Assembly: GCF_004022705.2 (NCBI RefSeq)
Contig: NZ_RZOY02000005.1
Location: forward strand, 432,462-496,461
Source of the DNA: Mesorhizobium sp. M2D.F.Ca.ET.226.01.1.1
Lineage (GTDB): Bacteria > Pseudomonadota > Alphaproteobacteria > Rhizobiales > Rhizobiaceae
Reading direction: 5' to 3'
DNA length: 64,000 nucleotides
The translations under genes and the position numbers were made by a program. Numbering within the stretch: position 1 is the first letter of the stretch; each line of letters starts with the position of its first letter. Under the pieces are notes generated by a model. The model was not told where the DNA came from, did no database searches, and saw only the letters and a list, made by a program, of their open reading frames with translations. Below, one piece after another: positions 32,806 to 42,832 of the stretch.

Positions 32806-34071
32806 ATGCAGACTTCGGCGCGCCCGCGTCTTCGTCGCGCTTCTGCTTTCGCCCTGTGCGCCCTTTCGGGCCTGCTGCTGGCTGCCTGCGCCTCACAACC
32901 CGAGCCGAAGGGGATGGTCTACAAGAAGGCCCGCTCCAAGGAATATTTCGCCGAATCCGAATATGGCGTGAAGGCAAGCCCGCGCGTCCAGTTCATGCGC
33001 CGTGGCGGCGGCCGCGACCAGCTCGGCAAACCCTACCAGGTTCGCGGCAAGTGGTATTATCCGAAGGAAGACAAGAAGGGCTTCACCAAGGTCGGGCTGG
33101 CCTCCTGGTATGGCGATGCGTTTCATGGGCGTTTGACCGCCAATGGCGAAGTCTATGACATGACGCATCTGACGGCGGCGCATCCGACGATGCCGCTGCC
33201 GAGCTATGCCCGCGTCACTAATCTGGAGACCGGCAGTTCCGTGATCGTTCGTGTCAACGACCGCGGTCCCTATCATGAAGGCCGCATCATCGACGTCTCC
33301 GAGCGCGCGGCGCAGATGCTCGACTATGACAAGGTCGGCACGGCCAGGGTGAAGGTCGAATATGTCGGCCGCGCGCCGCTCGACGGCGATGATGATCAGT
33401 ATCTGGTGGCCTCCTACCGCCCGGGCAATAATCGGCCGGATCCGTCGGACGGCCTGCCGACCGGCGTGATGGTGGCCATGAATGGCCCGTCGCCGAGCCT
33501 GTCGGTGGGAGCACCGCCGGCCGCCGTGCCGTTCCCTGGACAGTTGACCAATTCGGGGCAGACTTTCGCTACACAGCCGAGCGTCTCGGAGCAGCCGATC
33601 GTGCAACCGGCGGCATACTCGGTCGAGGGTGCCAGCGATGTCGCGCTGCCCGATTTCGGGCCGATCGTGCCGGAACGCCCGGACCTCACCTTGCCGCCGA
33701 ACTCGCCCTTCGCCATAGCTTCGCTGTCCTATGCGGATGAGCGGGTGAAGGGCGCCGATGTCTTTGCCGCGCTCGACGCGGGCGGCATGTCGCCGGCCGA
33801 CGTCCTGCAATCATGGCGGAATTCGAACCGCCAGGAGCAGGCTCCCGGATCCGACTACGTCGCCGCCGGTTCCTTCGACGAGGCCGCCGAGGCAAAGCGT
33901 GTGGCGGCGGCGCTCGAGCCGTTCGGTCGGACCGAGATCCAGCGCACGGAGCTTGACGGCAATGACTGGTATGCGGTCAATGTCTATCCGGACGGCCATG
34001 GCAGCATCGACGACCTGCTGCAGGCTGCGTGGTCGCATGGCGCGCCGGACGCGCTGGTTGTGCGTAACTGA
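32806..34071 (+). CDS. rlpA: Septal ring lytic transglycosylase RlpA-like lipoprotein with SPOR domain
   Basis: A 421-residue exported lipoprotein: lipobox LLLAAC near residue 29. The double-psi beta-barrel domain follows at about 95-190: GLASWYGDAFHGRLTANGE, RVTNLETG, RVNDRGPYHEGRIIDVSE. A Pro-rich linker leads to a C-terminal SPOR domain (YVAAGSFDEAAEAKRVAAAL) that binds denuded peptidoglycan at the septum. It should trim glycan strands during division. It starts the run rlpA - carboxypeptidase - tmk - holB. Confidence 0.88.
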   Translation: MQTSARPRLRRASAFALCALSGLLLAACASQPEPKGMVYKKARSKEYFAESEYGVKASPRVQFMRRGGGRDQLGKPYQVRGKWYYPKEDKKGFTKVGLASWYGDAFHGRLTANGEVYDMTHLTAAHPTMPLPSYARVTNLETGSSVIVRVNDRGPYHEGRIIDVSERAAQMLDYDKVGTARVKVEYVGRAPLDGDDDQYLVASYRPGNNRPDPSDGLPTGVMVAMNGPSPSLSVGAPPAAVPFPGQLTNSGQTFATQPSVSEQPIVQPAAYSVEGASDVALPDFGPIVPERPDLTLPPNSPFAIASLSYADERVKGADVFAALDAGGMSPADVLQSWRNSNRQEQAPGSDYVAAGSFDEAAEAKRVAAALEPFGRTEIQRTELDGNDWYAVNVYPDGHGSIDDLLQAAWSHGAPDALVVRN

Positions 34072-34202
34072 TCAAATTCTCGCTGTCCGTTGGTCCGGCG
34101 TCAAAAACCCTGATAGCTTGGCTGCGGGGTAGTCTTTGCGCAATTCCGGGGCGGAAAACCGCTCAGCGCCTTCCGGTTTTGCTCAGATCGGGTCGACATT
34201 TC

Positions 34203-35381
34203 ATGCAGTTGCGCCGTTTTCCGCCTTTCGCCAGCCTTCTGGGATTGGTGCTGGTGCTGGTTTGCGCCATTCCGGCGAATGCGCAGCTGTTCGAGACCAA
34301 GGCAACACAAGCGTTCATGATCGATGCCGACACCGGCACGGTGCTCTTCGCCAAGGATCCCGACAGGCCGATACCGCCGGCCTCGATGGCCAAGCTGATG
34401 ACGATGGAGGTGGTCTTCAACGCCATCAAGGCAAATCGCATCACGCTCGCCGATACGTTCGTCGTCAGCGAAAATGCCTGGCGCACCGGCGGCGCGCCGT
34501 CCGGTACCTCGACCATGTTCGCCAAGCTCAAATCCGAAGTGCGCGTCGAGGACCTGATCCAGGGCGTCACCGTGCAGGCCGCCAATGACGGCTGCATCGT
34601 GCTCGCCGAGGGCATGGCCGGCTCGGAGGCGAATTTCGCCGCGCAGATGACGGATCGCGCCCGCCAGATCGGCCTTTCGAAATCGACCTTTGTCAACTCG
34701 ACCGGCCTGCCGGCCGACGGCCAGCAGACGACGGTGCGCGAGCTCACGATGCTGGCGCTGCATCTATGGCGCGATTATCCCGAGTTCTTCCACTATTACG
34801 GCCAGCCGGATTTCACCTGGAACAAGATCGCGCAGAGGAACCGCAATCCGCTGATCGCCATGGGCATCGAAGCCGACGGCTTCGTGGCCGGCGCCAGCGA
34901 GCAGGCGGGTTTCGGCCTGGTCGGCACCGTCAGCCACAACGGCATCCGCGTGATCGCGGCGCTTACCGGGCTGGCAAACGACCGCGAACGTTCCGAGGAG
35001 GCGCGCAAGCTGCTCGAATGGGGCTCGCGCTCCTTCCAGAAGACCGAGATTTTCGCCAAGGACGAGGTAATCGGCGAAGCGCAGGTCTTCGGCGGCGCCA
35101 AATCCGGTCTGGCCTTGAAAGCGAAGGGTCCCGTGGACATCTTTCTGCCGATCGCCAACCGCGACAAGCTGACCGCCAGGATCGTCTATCGGGGTCCGGT
35201 GTCGGCGCCGGTGGAGGAGGGGCAACCGGTTGGAGAATTGCGCGTTTGGATAGGGGACACGCTCAGTCAGCAGACACCACTCTATGCCGCCGAGTCGGTG
35301 AAGGTGGGCACGCTGCCGCAGCGTGCGCTCGATGCAGCCAAGGAACTCGCTGTCGGCTGGCTGCGACAGAAACATTTGTGA
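34203..35381 (+). CDS. D-alanyl-D-alanine carboxypeptidase family protein with degenerate active site
   Basis: A 392-residue exported protein of the PBP5/DacF family, with signal peptide ending ANAQ. The SxxK motif is present (PASMAKLMT). The SxN motif position reads VQAANDGC, with Ala in place of Ser, and the KTG position reads ADGFVAGASEQAG, where the usual form is DGLKTGxT. Two of three active-site motifs are therefore lost. The surrounding fold is otherwise conserved. It may be a non-catalytic peptidoglycan-binding or regulatory protein. ATG 34203 starts the signal peptide; a TTG at 34179 is upstream. Confidence 0.82.
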   Translation: MQLRRFPPFASLLGLVLVLVCAIPANAQLFETKATQAFMIDADTGTVLFAKDPDRPIPPASMAKLMTMEVVFNAIKANRITLADTFVVSENAWRTGGAPSGTSTMFAKLKSEVRVEDLIQGVTVQAANDGCIVLAEGMAGSEANFAAQMTDRARQIGLSKSTFVNSTGLPADGQQTTVRELTMLALHLWRDYPEFFHYYGQPDFTWNKIAQRNRNPLIAMGIEADGFVAGASEQAGFGLVGTVSHNGIRVIAALTGLANDRERSEEARKLLEWGSRSFQKTEIFAKDEVIGEAQVFGGAKSGLALKAKGPVDIFLPIANRDKLTARIVYRGPVSAPVEEGQPVGELRVWIGDTLSQQTPLYAAESVKVGTLPQRALDAAKELAVGWLRQKHL

Positions 35382-35453
35382 GCGGGCAAGTTCGTGGACC
35401 TTTTGTCGGACGGGAGCTATGACAGCGGCCAGCGCGGGCAAAGGCAGTCTCGA

Positions 35454-36128
35454 TTGGCGAGCGGTTTTTTCATCACCTTCGAGGGCGGCGAAGGAGCAGG
35501 CAAGTCGACGCAGATCGAGCGGCTGGCGCGGCGCATGCGCGCCAAGAAATACGAGGTTCTGGTCACCCGCGAACCGGGTGGATCGCCCGGCGCCGAGGCC
35601 GTAAGGCACGTGCTTCTGTCAGGGGCCGCCGAGCCGTTCGGCCCGAAGATGGAAGCGATCCTGTTTGCTGCCGCGCGCTCCGACCATGTCGAGCAGGTGA
35701 TCCGGCCGGCGGTCGAGCGCGGCTCGATAGTTTTGTGCGACCGCTTCATCGATTCCTCGCGCGTCTACCAGGGCGTCACCGGGGGCATCGATGCCGATTT
35801 CATGAAGGCGCTTGAAGCGGTGGCCATCAACGGCATGATGCCGGACATGACGCTGATCTTCGACATCGATCCCGTCGAAGGCCTGAAGCGCGCCACCGCC
35901 CGGCGCGGCGCGGGTGACGTCGCAGACCGCTTCGAGAAGGAGACCTTGGCCATTCACCGGCGTCGCCGCGAGGCCTTCCTGGCCATCGCCAAGGCGGAGC
36001 CGGAGCGCTGCGTCGTCATCGACGCTTCCGCCGATCCCGACACGGTGGAGAATGTCGTCACCGCCGCCGTCTTCGCGGCCCTGGAAGCGCGGATGCCGGC
36101 GCAGAAAAAGCAGACGGCGCCGGCATGA
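35454..36128 (+). CDS. tmk: Thymidylate kinase
   Basis: A 224-residue kinase that phosphorylates dTMP to dTDP. P-loop [12 protein letters not shown], then [11 protein letters not shown], the [12 protein letters not shown] motif with the DRY-like Arg, and a lid Arg region ([15 protein letters not shown]). The likely start is TTG 35454 ([11 protein letters not shown] follows), as the usual enzyme begins close to the P-loop; GTG 35394 is in frame and would add 20 residues. It overlaps holB by 4 bases. Confidence 0.93.
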   Translation: MASGFFITFEGGEGAGKSTQIERLARRMRAKKYEVLVTREPGGSPGAEAVRHVLLSGAAEPFGPKMEAILFAAARSDHVEQVIRPAVERGSIVLCDRFIDSSRVYQGVTGGIDADFMKALEAVAINGMMPDMTLIFDIDPVEGLKRATARRGAGDVADRFEKETLAIHRRRREAFLAIAKAEPERCVVIDASADPDTVENVVTAAVFAALEARMPAQKKQTAPA

Positions 36129-37180
36129 TCTTCGAACGCATCGCCCCGGAACAGCACGACACGCTGGACGGCGTGCCCGAGCCGGCGGAAACGCCACGAC
36201 TGATCGGCCACGCGTCGGCGGCAGGCATGCTTGCAGGCGCCTACCGCACCGGCAAGCTGCCGCATGCGCTGATTTTTGCCGGACCGCATGGCATCGGCAA
36301 GGCAACGCTCGCCTTCCACCTAGCGCACCATCTTCTGAAATATCCGGATTTCAGGACGGCACCCGAGACGCTTGCCGTTCCCGATCCGGCTTCCTCACTG
36401 TTTCGGCAGATCGCCACCGGGGCGCACCCGGGCGTGCTGCATCTGACGCGTCCGGCCAACGACAAGACCAAGAGTTTCAAGACGGTGCTGACCGTCGACG
36501 AGATCCGCAGGGTCAGCCGCTTCCTGTCGATGACCTCGCATGACGGCAGCTACCGCGTCGTCATCGTCGATCCGGCCGACGACATGAACACCAACGCCGC
36601 CAATGCCTTGCTCAAGAATCTCGAGGAGCCGCCGGCGCGCACTCTGTTCATTCTGATCGTGCACGCCCCGGGCAGCCTGCTGCCGACGATCCGCTCGCGC
36701 TGCCAGATGGTGCGGCTGGCGCCTTTGGCAGACGACGAGCTGATGGCGGTGCTGGAAAATGTCGAGCCGCCGCCGCCGGACGATCCCGCGGCGCGCGCAG
36801 CACTTGCCGAGCGGGCAGGGGGCAGCGCCCGCAATGCCATCCTGCTCACCCAATATGGCGGGCTGGAGATCGCCGGCGCCTTGGACACGCTGGTGGCGGC
36901 GAGGAAACCCGATATTGCCGGCGCCCACCGTCTTGCCGAGGCGGTGGCGGGACGCGATCAGGCGATCCAGTTCGACATCTTCAACCGCCGCGCGCTCGAT
37001 TTGCTATCGGCCGCCGCCAGCGAAGCAGCCTTGTCCGGCGATCTCGGCAGGGCCAAAAACCTGTCGGAGGCTTGGCACGAGGCGGCGAACACGATATCTG
37101 AGGTGGAGACCTACAACCTCGACAAGAAGCAGCACGCCCTGACCATGATCGACCGCCTGAATTCTGCAATGCGAATGTGA
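36125..37180 (+). CDS. holB: DNA polymerase III subunit delta'
   Basis: A 351-residue clamp-loader ATPase-fold subunit. [19 protein letters not shown] is the P-loop-like region; [42 protein letters not shown] and LFILIVH with SRCQMVRL (sensor 1 SRC) are the family motifs. It works in the gamma complex that loads the sliding clamp. The ATGA overlap with tmk is the common rhizobial arrangement. Confidence 0.92.
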   Translation: MIFERIAPEQHDTLDGVPEPAETPRLIGHASAAGMLAGAYRTGKLPHALIFAGPHGIGKATLAFHLAHHLLKYPDFRTAPETLAVPDPASSLFRQIATGAHPGVLHLTRPANDKTKSFKTVLTVDEIRRVSRFLSMTSHDGSYRVVIVDPADDMNTNAANALLKNLEEPPARTLFILIVHAPGSLLPTIRSRCQMVRLAPLADDELMAVLENVEPPPPDDPAARAALAERAGGSARNAILLTQYGGLEIAGALDTLVAARKPDIAGAHRLAEAVAGRDQAIQFDIFNRRALDLLSAAASEAALSGDLGRAKNLSEAWHEAANTISEVETYNLDKKQHALTMIDRLNSAMRM

Positions 37181-37307
37181 CGGCTCGTTCGATGCATGCC
37201 GTTGACCCACTTTCGGGCGGCATGCATTGGCCTCGGGATGGCAATCGACGTTCCGATGCGATATCCACCGCCACAACTCACATTCAGACATTCATGACGG
37301 TTCATTC

Positions 37308-38852
37308 ATGTCACGCGACACATTCTACATCACGACCGCGATCTCCTACCCGAACGGCAAGCCGCATATCGGCCATGCCTATGAGCTGATCGCCACCGAT
37401 GCGCTTGCCCGCTTCCAGCGGCTCGATGGCAAGGACGTCTTCTTCCTGACCGGCACGGACGAGCACGGCATCAAGATGCTGCAGACAGCGCGCAAGGAGG
37501 GCATCACGGCGCGCGAGCTCGCCGACCGCAACTCGGCCGAGTTCAAGCGCATGGCGAGCGCGCTCAACGCTTCCAACGACGATTTCATCCGCACCACTGA
37601 AGAGCGGCATTATGCGTCCTCCCAGGCGATCTGGAAGGCGATGGCCGCCAATGGCGATATCTACAAGGGCGGCTATGCCGGCTGGTATTCGGTGCGCGAC
37701 GAGGCCTATTACGGCGAGGAGGAAACCGAGGTCCGCGCCGATAATGTGCGCTACGGCCCGCAGGGAACGCCTGTCGAATGGGTCGAGGAGGAGAGCTATT
37801 TCTTCCGGCTGTCGGCCTATCAGGACAAACTGATCGCGCTTTATGAAGGCCAGCCCGATTTCATCGGCCCGGCCGAGCGCCGCAACGAGGTGATGAGCTT
37901 CGTCAAATCGGGGCTGAAGGATCTGTCGGTCTCGCGCAGCACCTTCGACTGGGGCGTGCCGGTGCCGGGCGATGAGAAGCATGTGATGTATGTGTGGGTC
38001 GACGCCTTGACCAATTACATCACTGGCGTCGGCTATCCTAATGAAAATGATGAGAAATGGCGGTTCTGGCCTGCCGATGCGCACATCATCGGCAAGGACA
38101 TCGTGCGCTTCCACGCCATCTATTGGCCGGCCTTCCTGATGTCGGCGGGGATCCCGCTGCCGAAGCGCGTCTTCGGCCACGGTTTTCTGTTCAACCGCGG
38201 CGAGAAGATGTCGAAGTCGGTCGGCAACGTCATCGATCCGTTCACGATGGTGGAGCACTATGGCGTCGACCAGGTGCGCTATTTCTTCCTGCGCGAGGTG
38301 CCGTTCGGCCAGGACGGCAACTACAGCCATGAAGCGATCGTCAACCGCACCAACGCCGACCTCGCCAACGGCCTTGGCAATCTGGCGCAGCGCTCGCTGT
38401 CGATGATTGCCAAGAACTGCGGCGGCATGGTGCCGAAGCGCGGCGAACTGACTGAAGCCGATACGGCGATCCTCGACCAGGCGATCGAGGCGCTGGCCGT
38501 CTCGCGCCGGACTATGGCGGAGCAGGGCATCCATCTGGCGCTGGCGGCAATCTTCGGCGTCGTTGCCGAAGCCGACCGCTATTTCGCTTCCCAGGAGCCC
38601 TGGGCACTGAAGAAGACCGACCCGGAGCGCATGGAAACGGTCTTGTGGACAACAGCTGAACTGGTGCGGCGGGTGACGGTGCTTTGCCAGCCCTTCGTTC
38701 CAGGATCGGCGGCCAAGCTGCTCGATCTTTTGGCCGTGCCCGCGGACAAGCGCGCCTTCGAGCACGTCCATGCCGACCACGCGTTGGTGCCCGGCACCGC
38801 CTTGCCGGCGCCGGAGGGCGTGTTCCCGCGCTATGTCGAGCAGAACGCCTGA
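37308..38852 (+). CDS. metG: Methionyl-tRNA synthetase
   Basis: A 514-residue class I synthetase that charges tRNA-Met. HIGH box is [11 protein letters not shown], and KMSKS is [14 protein letters not shown]. The zinc-knuckle cysteines of the E. coli type are absent and the length matches the short alphaproteobacterial type without the C-terminal dimerisation domain. ATG 37308 ([10 protein letters not shown]) is the start; the frame is open to 37227 but the extra sequence is not family-like. It overlaps tatD by one base (TGATG). Confidence 0.95.
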   Translation: MSRDTFYITTAISYPNGKPHIGHAYELIATDALARFQRLDGKDVFFLTGTDEHGIKMLQTARKEGITARELADRNSAEFKRMASALNASNDDFIRTTEERHYASSQAIWKAMAANGDIYKGGYAGWYSVRDEAYYGEEETEVRADNVRYGPQGTPVEWVEEESYFFRLSAYQDKLIALYEGQPDFIGPAERRNEVMSFVKSGLKDLSVSRSTFDWGVPVPGDEKHVMYVWVDALTNYITGVGYPNENDEKWRFWPADAHIIGKDIVRFHAIYWPAFLMSAGIPLPKRVFGHGFLFNRGEKMSKSVGNVIDPFTMVEHYGVDQVRYFFLREVPFGQDGNYSHEAIVNRTNADLANGLGNLAQRSLSMIAKNCGGMVPKRGELTEADTAILDQAIEALAVSRRTMAEQGIHLALAAIFGVVAEADRYFASQEPWALKKTDPERMETVLWTTAELVRRVTVLCQPFVPGSAAKLLDLLAVPADKRAFEHVHADHALVPGTALPAPEGVFPRYVEQNA

Positions 38853-39646
38853 TGCTTGTCGACAGCCATTGCCATCTCGACTTTCCGGACTTCGCCGAGG
38901 AGCGGGCGGCTATCGTCGCCCGCGCCCTCGCCGCCGGGATCGGCCGCATGGTCACGATCTCGACGCGCGTCAAGCGTTTTCAGCAAATACTTGAAATCGC
39001 TGAAACTTTTAATGAAGTCTACTGCTCGGTCGGCACCCATCCGCACAATGCCGCGGAAGAACTGGACGTCACCGCTGACGAGCTGGTGCGGCTGTCCGGT
39101 CATCCCAAGGTGGTGGCGATCGGCGAAGCCGGGCTGGACTACTACTACGACAAGGCGCCACGCGATGCGCAGGCGCAAGGCTTTCGCACCCATATCGCGG
39201 CCGCGCGCCGGACCGGCCTGCCGCTGGTCATCCATTCACGCGATGCCGACGATCACATGGCGTCGATCCTCGAGGAGGAGACAGGGAAGGGCGCCTTCCC
39301 CTTCATTCTGCATTGTTTTTCGTCCGGGCGCAGGCTCGCCGAAGTCGGTGTGGCGCTGGGCGGCTACGTCTCCTTTTCGGGCATCCTGACCTTCAAGAAC
39401 TCGAGCGAGTTGCGCGCCATCGCCGCTGACGTCCCGCGTGACCGGTTGCTGGTCGAGACCGATGCGCCTTACCTTGCGCCGATCCCGTATCGGGGAAAAC
39501 GCAACGAACCCGCCTATGTGGCGAACACGGCGAAGGTGCTTGCCGAGACCATCGGCGTCAGCGAGGCCGAAATCGCCGATATCACCACCGGGAACTTCTT
39601 TAGGCTGTTCACCAAGATGCCGCGTCCGGCAATGGCGGCAGGCTGA
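38852..39646 (+). CDS. tatD: TatD family metal-dependent hydrolase (DNase)
   Basis: A 264-residue TIM-barrel hydrolase. Metal-binding motifs: VDSHCHLDF at the start, IGEAGLDYYYD with Glu, PLVIHSRDAD with His, and ETDAPYLAP with Asp. TatD family enzymes are metal-dependent nucleases with 3'-5' exonuclease activity on damaged DNA. It is coupled with metG by TGATG and followed 3 bases later by the MBL gene. Confidence 0.92.
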   Translation: MLVDSHCHLDFPDFAEERAAIVARALAAGIGRMVTISTRVKRFQQILEIAETFNEVYCSVGTHPHNAAEELDVTADELVRLSGHPKVVAIGEAGLDYYYDKAPRDAQAQGFRTHIAAARRTGLPLVIHSRDADDHMASILEEETGKGAFPFILHCFSSGRRLAEVGVALGGYVSFSGILTFKNSSELRAIAADVPRDRLLVETDAPYLAPIPYRGKRNEPAYVANTAKVLAETIGVSEAEIADITTGNFFRLFTKMPRPAMAAG

Positions 39647-39649
39647 GAT

Positions 39650-40471
39650 ATGGGCGACCGGCTGCGCTTCACCGTTCTTGGTTGCGGCTCATCGCCAGGC
39701 ACGCCGCGCATCACCGGCGACTGGGGCAATTGCGATCCAGCCAACCCGAAAAATCGGCGCATGCGAACGGCGGCCCTGGTCGAGCGCATTGCCGCCAATG
39801 GCGCGCGCACCACGGTCGTCATCGACACCGGGCCGGATTTCCGCGAGCAGATGCTGATGGCTTCGGTCAGGCGCATCGACGCCGTCGTCTACACCCATCC
39901 GCATGCCGACCACATCCACGGCATCGACGATCTGCGCGGCTACGTGCATGACCAGCGGCACAGGATCGACATCCATGCCGATGAGCCGACGATGCGCCGG
40001 ATGCGCGAGGCGTTCGGCTACTGCTTTGAGACGCCGCCTGGAAGCTCGTATCCGCCGATCGTCAAGGCCCACATCATCGACCACGCGACCCCGGTGATGA
40101 TCGAAGGCGAGGGGGGCGCCCTCACCCTCCAGCCGCTGCCGCAGTTCCACGGCGACATCATTTCGCTAGGCTTCCGTATCGGCGGGCTTGCCTACTGCCC
40201 GGATATCAGCGGCTTCCCGGAGGCCACCGTCGAGCATTTGGGCAGTCTCGACGTGCTGGTGATCGACGCGCTGCAGTACAACACCCATCCCAGCCATTTG
40301 TCGCTCGGCCAGGCGCTGGGCTGGATCGAGAAACTGGCACCGACGAAAGCCGTGCTGACGCATATGCACGTGCCGCTGGACTACGCCCTGGTAATGGCCG
40401 AGACACCGGACCACGTGGTGCCGGCCTATGATGGTATGGCGATCGAAATTCCTTACGAGTCAGAGCGATAA
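39650..40471 (+). CDS. MBL-fold metal-dependent hydrolase (PhnP-like)
   Basis: A 273-residue metallo-beta-lactamase fold. The metal motif is YTHPHADHIHGID (HxHxDH). VLGCGSSPGTPRI at the start and LTHMHVPLDY near the end are typical of PhnP-like cyclic phosphodiesterases, which also include uncharacterised relatives. The GNCDP stretch keeps a single Cys. It is probably in one operon with metG and tatD. Substrate not determined. Confidence 0.88.
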   Translation: MGDRLRFTVLGCGSSPGTPRITGDWGNCDPANPKNRRMRTAALVERIAANGARTTVVIDTGPDFREQMLMASVRRIDAVVYTHPHADHIHGIDDLRGYVHDQRHRIDIHADEPTMRRMREAFGYCFETPPGSSYPPIVKAHIIDHATPVMIEGEGGALTLQPLPQFHGDIISLGFRIGGLAYCPDISGFPEATVEHLGSLDVLVIDALQYNTHPSHLSLGQALGWIEKLAPTKAVLTHMHVPLDYALVMAETPDHVVPAYDGMAIEIPYESER

Positions 40472-40730
40472 CGACGACTGCTCAGTTGGCATTGCAATCT
40501 CAACTACGAGATATTTAGGGACCCATCCGCAAGGGCGACGCCACTGCGTTCGGCGCAAGGGCTACGGGCACGTTGCTACGCGAGGCGCGCCAAAGCCCGC
40601 ATCGATATCGCGAGATAAGTTCCATAATCTATCTTATGCGACTTACGGATGTGGGCTGCGGAGATGTCGAATGCCCGTTGTGCCGCGGTCTCAAGCGAGC
40701 GACCCTCGTGTCACACCTCTCGCTGCCCGG

Positions 40731-41291
40731 TCACTGCAGATCCGACAGCTCGTTATCGAGGATCAGCGCCTGCCGCGCCGTCGCGTCGAGCACGCAGCTG
40801 ACGGTGATGTTGCTTTGACGATCGATATTCACGGTCTCGGCGGATGCTTCCGCCTTGCATCGCGCGTCGCGGTAGGCGATCCAGGCGCGCTGCATCTTGC
40901 GATAGCCGTCCCGTGCCTTGGGCGCGGCCTTGGCCATCAGCGCCGCATAGGTCGCGTTGAGACGGTCCTCCCACACGGCGACTTCGCGGTTGGCGCAATC
41001 GATCAATCCCAGCTGTGAGCGGCCGTCGTCGCTCTCGAAAGAGCACAGCTCGGTCACGTAGTTGACGCATGAGGCAGGCTCGTGTCCGGCGAGCTTGATG
41101 GCGTTGTCGATATGAATGGCGGGCGTCGGCGTATCGTTCACCCCGGGAACGTCGCCAGGAAAATCGCCGACATATTTCAGGCATTCGGCAAGTGCTGCCT
41201 TGTCCGAAGCCCGTAATTTCTCCCCGGCCGTTGCCGGCGACAAGGCGGAAAAGAGCAAACCGCACGCCGCCAACGTCCGAATGCCCCTCAT
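40731..41291 (-). CDS. LprI-like (DUF1311) exported protein
   Basis: A 186-residue exported protein with signal peptide ending TAGEK. Four to five cysteines are spread in SLAECL-like, SCVNY, LCSFE and DARCKAE contexts, and the C-terminal domain has EVAVWEDRLNATYAALM and RAWIAYRDARC, the DUF1311/LprI signature. In mycobacteria LprI inhibits lysozyme; here a role at the cell envelope is inferred. GGGGAG precedes ATG 41291 with 8 bases spacing. About 260 gene-free bases with nothing notable separate it from the MBL gene. Confidence 0.78.
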   Translation of the reverse strand: MRGIRTLAACGLLFSALSPATAGEKLRASDKAALAECLKYVGDFPGDVPGVNDTPTPAIHIDNAIKLAGHEPASCVNYVTELCSFESDDGRSQLGLIDCANREVAVWEDRLNATYAALMAKAAPKARDGYRKMQRAWIAYRDARCKAEASAETVNIDRQSNITVSCVLDATARQALILDNELSDLQ

Positions 41292-41367
41292 CGCCGTGGC
41301 TCCCCATGCGCACCGATTTCTCGCATCGTGGCAGAATGCGGCCTTGGCAACAAGCTGTCCCGCCCCG

Positions 41368-41775
41368 TCAGAAAAACCCTTCGAGAAACAACGCCGCCCC
41401 GTCCGAGATGCCGACGATCTTGTTCGTCGCCTGGCGGTAGAATTTGAAGTTGAGCTCGGTCTCGGGCCGGCCGTCATTCCAATCCTTGAAGCGCTTGAGC
41501 TCATCGCGGCCCAACAGCTTCGTCGCAAGGACGGTCCGACGCACTGCAATGCTGACCCGCGGTGTCTGCCGTTCGAGATCGGGATGTCTGGGAACAGCCT
41601 CCGACGAGGTCACGATACCACGCGCGACGAGCCCCTGCCCACCTTCATTCTCGCTGGCGAAGAGGAAGATGACGTCACCTTCGGCGATTTGCTTGCCGCC
41701 ATACATGGTTTTCTGGGCGAAGATGAATGTCTCCGCCCGCGGGTCCTCAATCTCGGCCTTGATGGCGTATGCCAT
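41368..41775 (-). CDS. Uncharacterised small protein, PUA/EVE-like
   Basis: A 135-residue cytoplasmic protein. EGDVIFLFASENEGGQGLVA followed by GIVTSSEAVP and RVSIAVRRT resembles PUA-like or EVE domains, which bind modified bases in RNA or DNA. The call is by pattern only. It lies 3 bases before the aldose-1-epimerase gene end, so the two are likely cotranscribed. Confidence 0.6.
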   Translation of the reverse strand: MAYAIKAEIEDPRAETFIFAQKTMYGGKQIAEGDVIFLFASENEGGQGLVARGIVTSSEAVPRHPDLERQTPRVSIAVRRTVLATKLLGRDELKRFKDWNDGRPETELNFKFYRQATNKIVGISDGAALFLEGFF

Positions 41776-41778
41776 GCT

Positions 41779-42654
41779 CTACGGTTCCCGGCTGAGGCCG
41801 ATCCGGTAGCTCAGCACCCGCCGGCTGCCCGGCTCGATCAGCATGACGCCCGGCTTGTCGGCGAACTCGCCGTCGAAATCGACGGGACTGGCGATGCCAT
41901 GCCATGGCTCGATGCACAGGAACGGCGCACCGCCGGGCTTGGACCAGATGCCCAGCTCGTTGAAACCCCGCCACGACATCTCGATCGCCGGTCCGCGCGC
42001 TGCGGCATAGCGCACGCTTGTGCTGGCCGGCCGGTCTAGGATGACGGCGTCGTCGTCGAACAGTTTTTCAGAGAGAGCGAGCGTCTTTCCCTCGATAGGT
42101 GTCGGTTGCGGGTCCGGCAGCAGCAGACCGTCTTTCAGGCGGCGGACGGGCGCCTGCTCACTATCGACGAAGGTCAGCCGATAGGCCTCCTTGGGCAGTT
42201 CCGGCAGCAGCGGCCAGTTGAACGCCGGATGCGCACCGATCGAGGCCGGCAGCGGCTCGTCGCCGGTATTGGCGATCTCGAAGGTGACGCCGAGCTGCCG
42301 GGGGGTCAGTTCGTAGCCAATGGCCAGGCGAAAGGCGAAGGGATAGTGCGACCGCGTTTCGGCGTCATCCGTCAGGACCAATGTGCAGGAGGTCGGCTCC
42401 TGCTCCGCCCAGGCAAAGTGCCGGTCGCGGGCAAAGCCGTGCTGTGTCATCGGATATGTCTGGCCGCGATGGCGCAGCTGATCGCCCTTCAGCCGGCCGA
42501 CGATTGGAAACAGGACCGGCGAATGGCGCCGCCAGGCCGGCCCTGCCTGCCAGAGAAGCTCTGTGCCGTCGGCATCGCGCAGCGAGACCAGTTCAGCCCC
42601 CTGCCCGACGATGGTCGCCGAGATGCCGTCAGCTTGAAGCGTCACCTGTTCCAT
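41779..42654 (-). CDS. Aldose 1-epimerase family protein (LacX-like)
   Basis: A 291-residue beta-sandwich protein of the galactose-mutarotase fold. GAELVSLRDADGTELLWQ, PIVGRLKGDQ, QHGFARDRHF with the catalytic-type His, and GAHPAFNWPL with the second His mark the family. LacX-like members act on unknown sugars. The catalytic Glu is probably in the CIEPWHGIASP region. Transcribed toward the small PUA-like gene. Confidence 0.85.
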   Translation of the reverse strand: MEQVTLQADGISATIVGQGAELVSLRDADGTELLWQAGPAWRRHSPVLFPIVGRLKGDQLRHRGQTYPMTQHGFARDRHFAWAEQEPTSCTLVLTDDAETRSHYPFAFRLAIGYELTPRQLGVTFEIANTGDEPLPASIGAHPAFNWPLLPELPKEAYRLTFVDSEQAPVRRLKDGLLLPDPQPTPIEGKTLALSEKLFDDDAVILDRPASTSVRYAAARGPAIEMSWRGFNELGIWSKPGGAPFLCIEPWHGIASPVDFDGEFADKPGVMLIEPGSRRVLSYRIGLSREP

Positions 42655-42772
42655 TGCGTCCTCGCGGCTGGCTGGTTTGGCCGGCAGGCTAGCAAAAGGC
42701 CGCGCGCGAACTCAAGCGCGGCAGGCAATCGCACCTTGGTCGTGGACCCCTTGATGAACAGTCGACAAAAAA

Positions 42773-42796
42773 TGGCCGGAGGTTTCCCTCCGGCCA
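42773..42796 (-). terminator. Rho-independent terminator of the Bax-inhibitor gene
   Basis: TGGCCGGAGG (42773-42782) pairs with CCTCCGGCCA (42787-42796); on the minus strand it is followed by TTTTTT. It ends the leftward transcript from 43549. Confidence 0.85.
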
Positions 42797-42832
42797 CGCC
42801 GAGGTCAGCAGTGTTGCCTGCCACGGTCCGGC

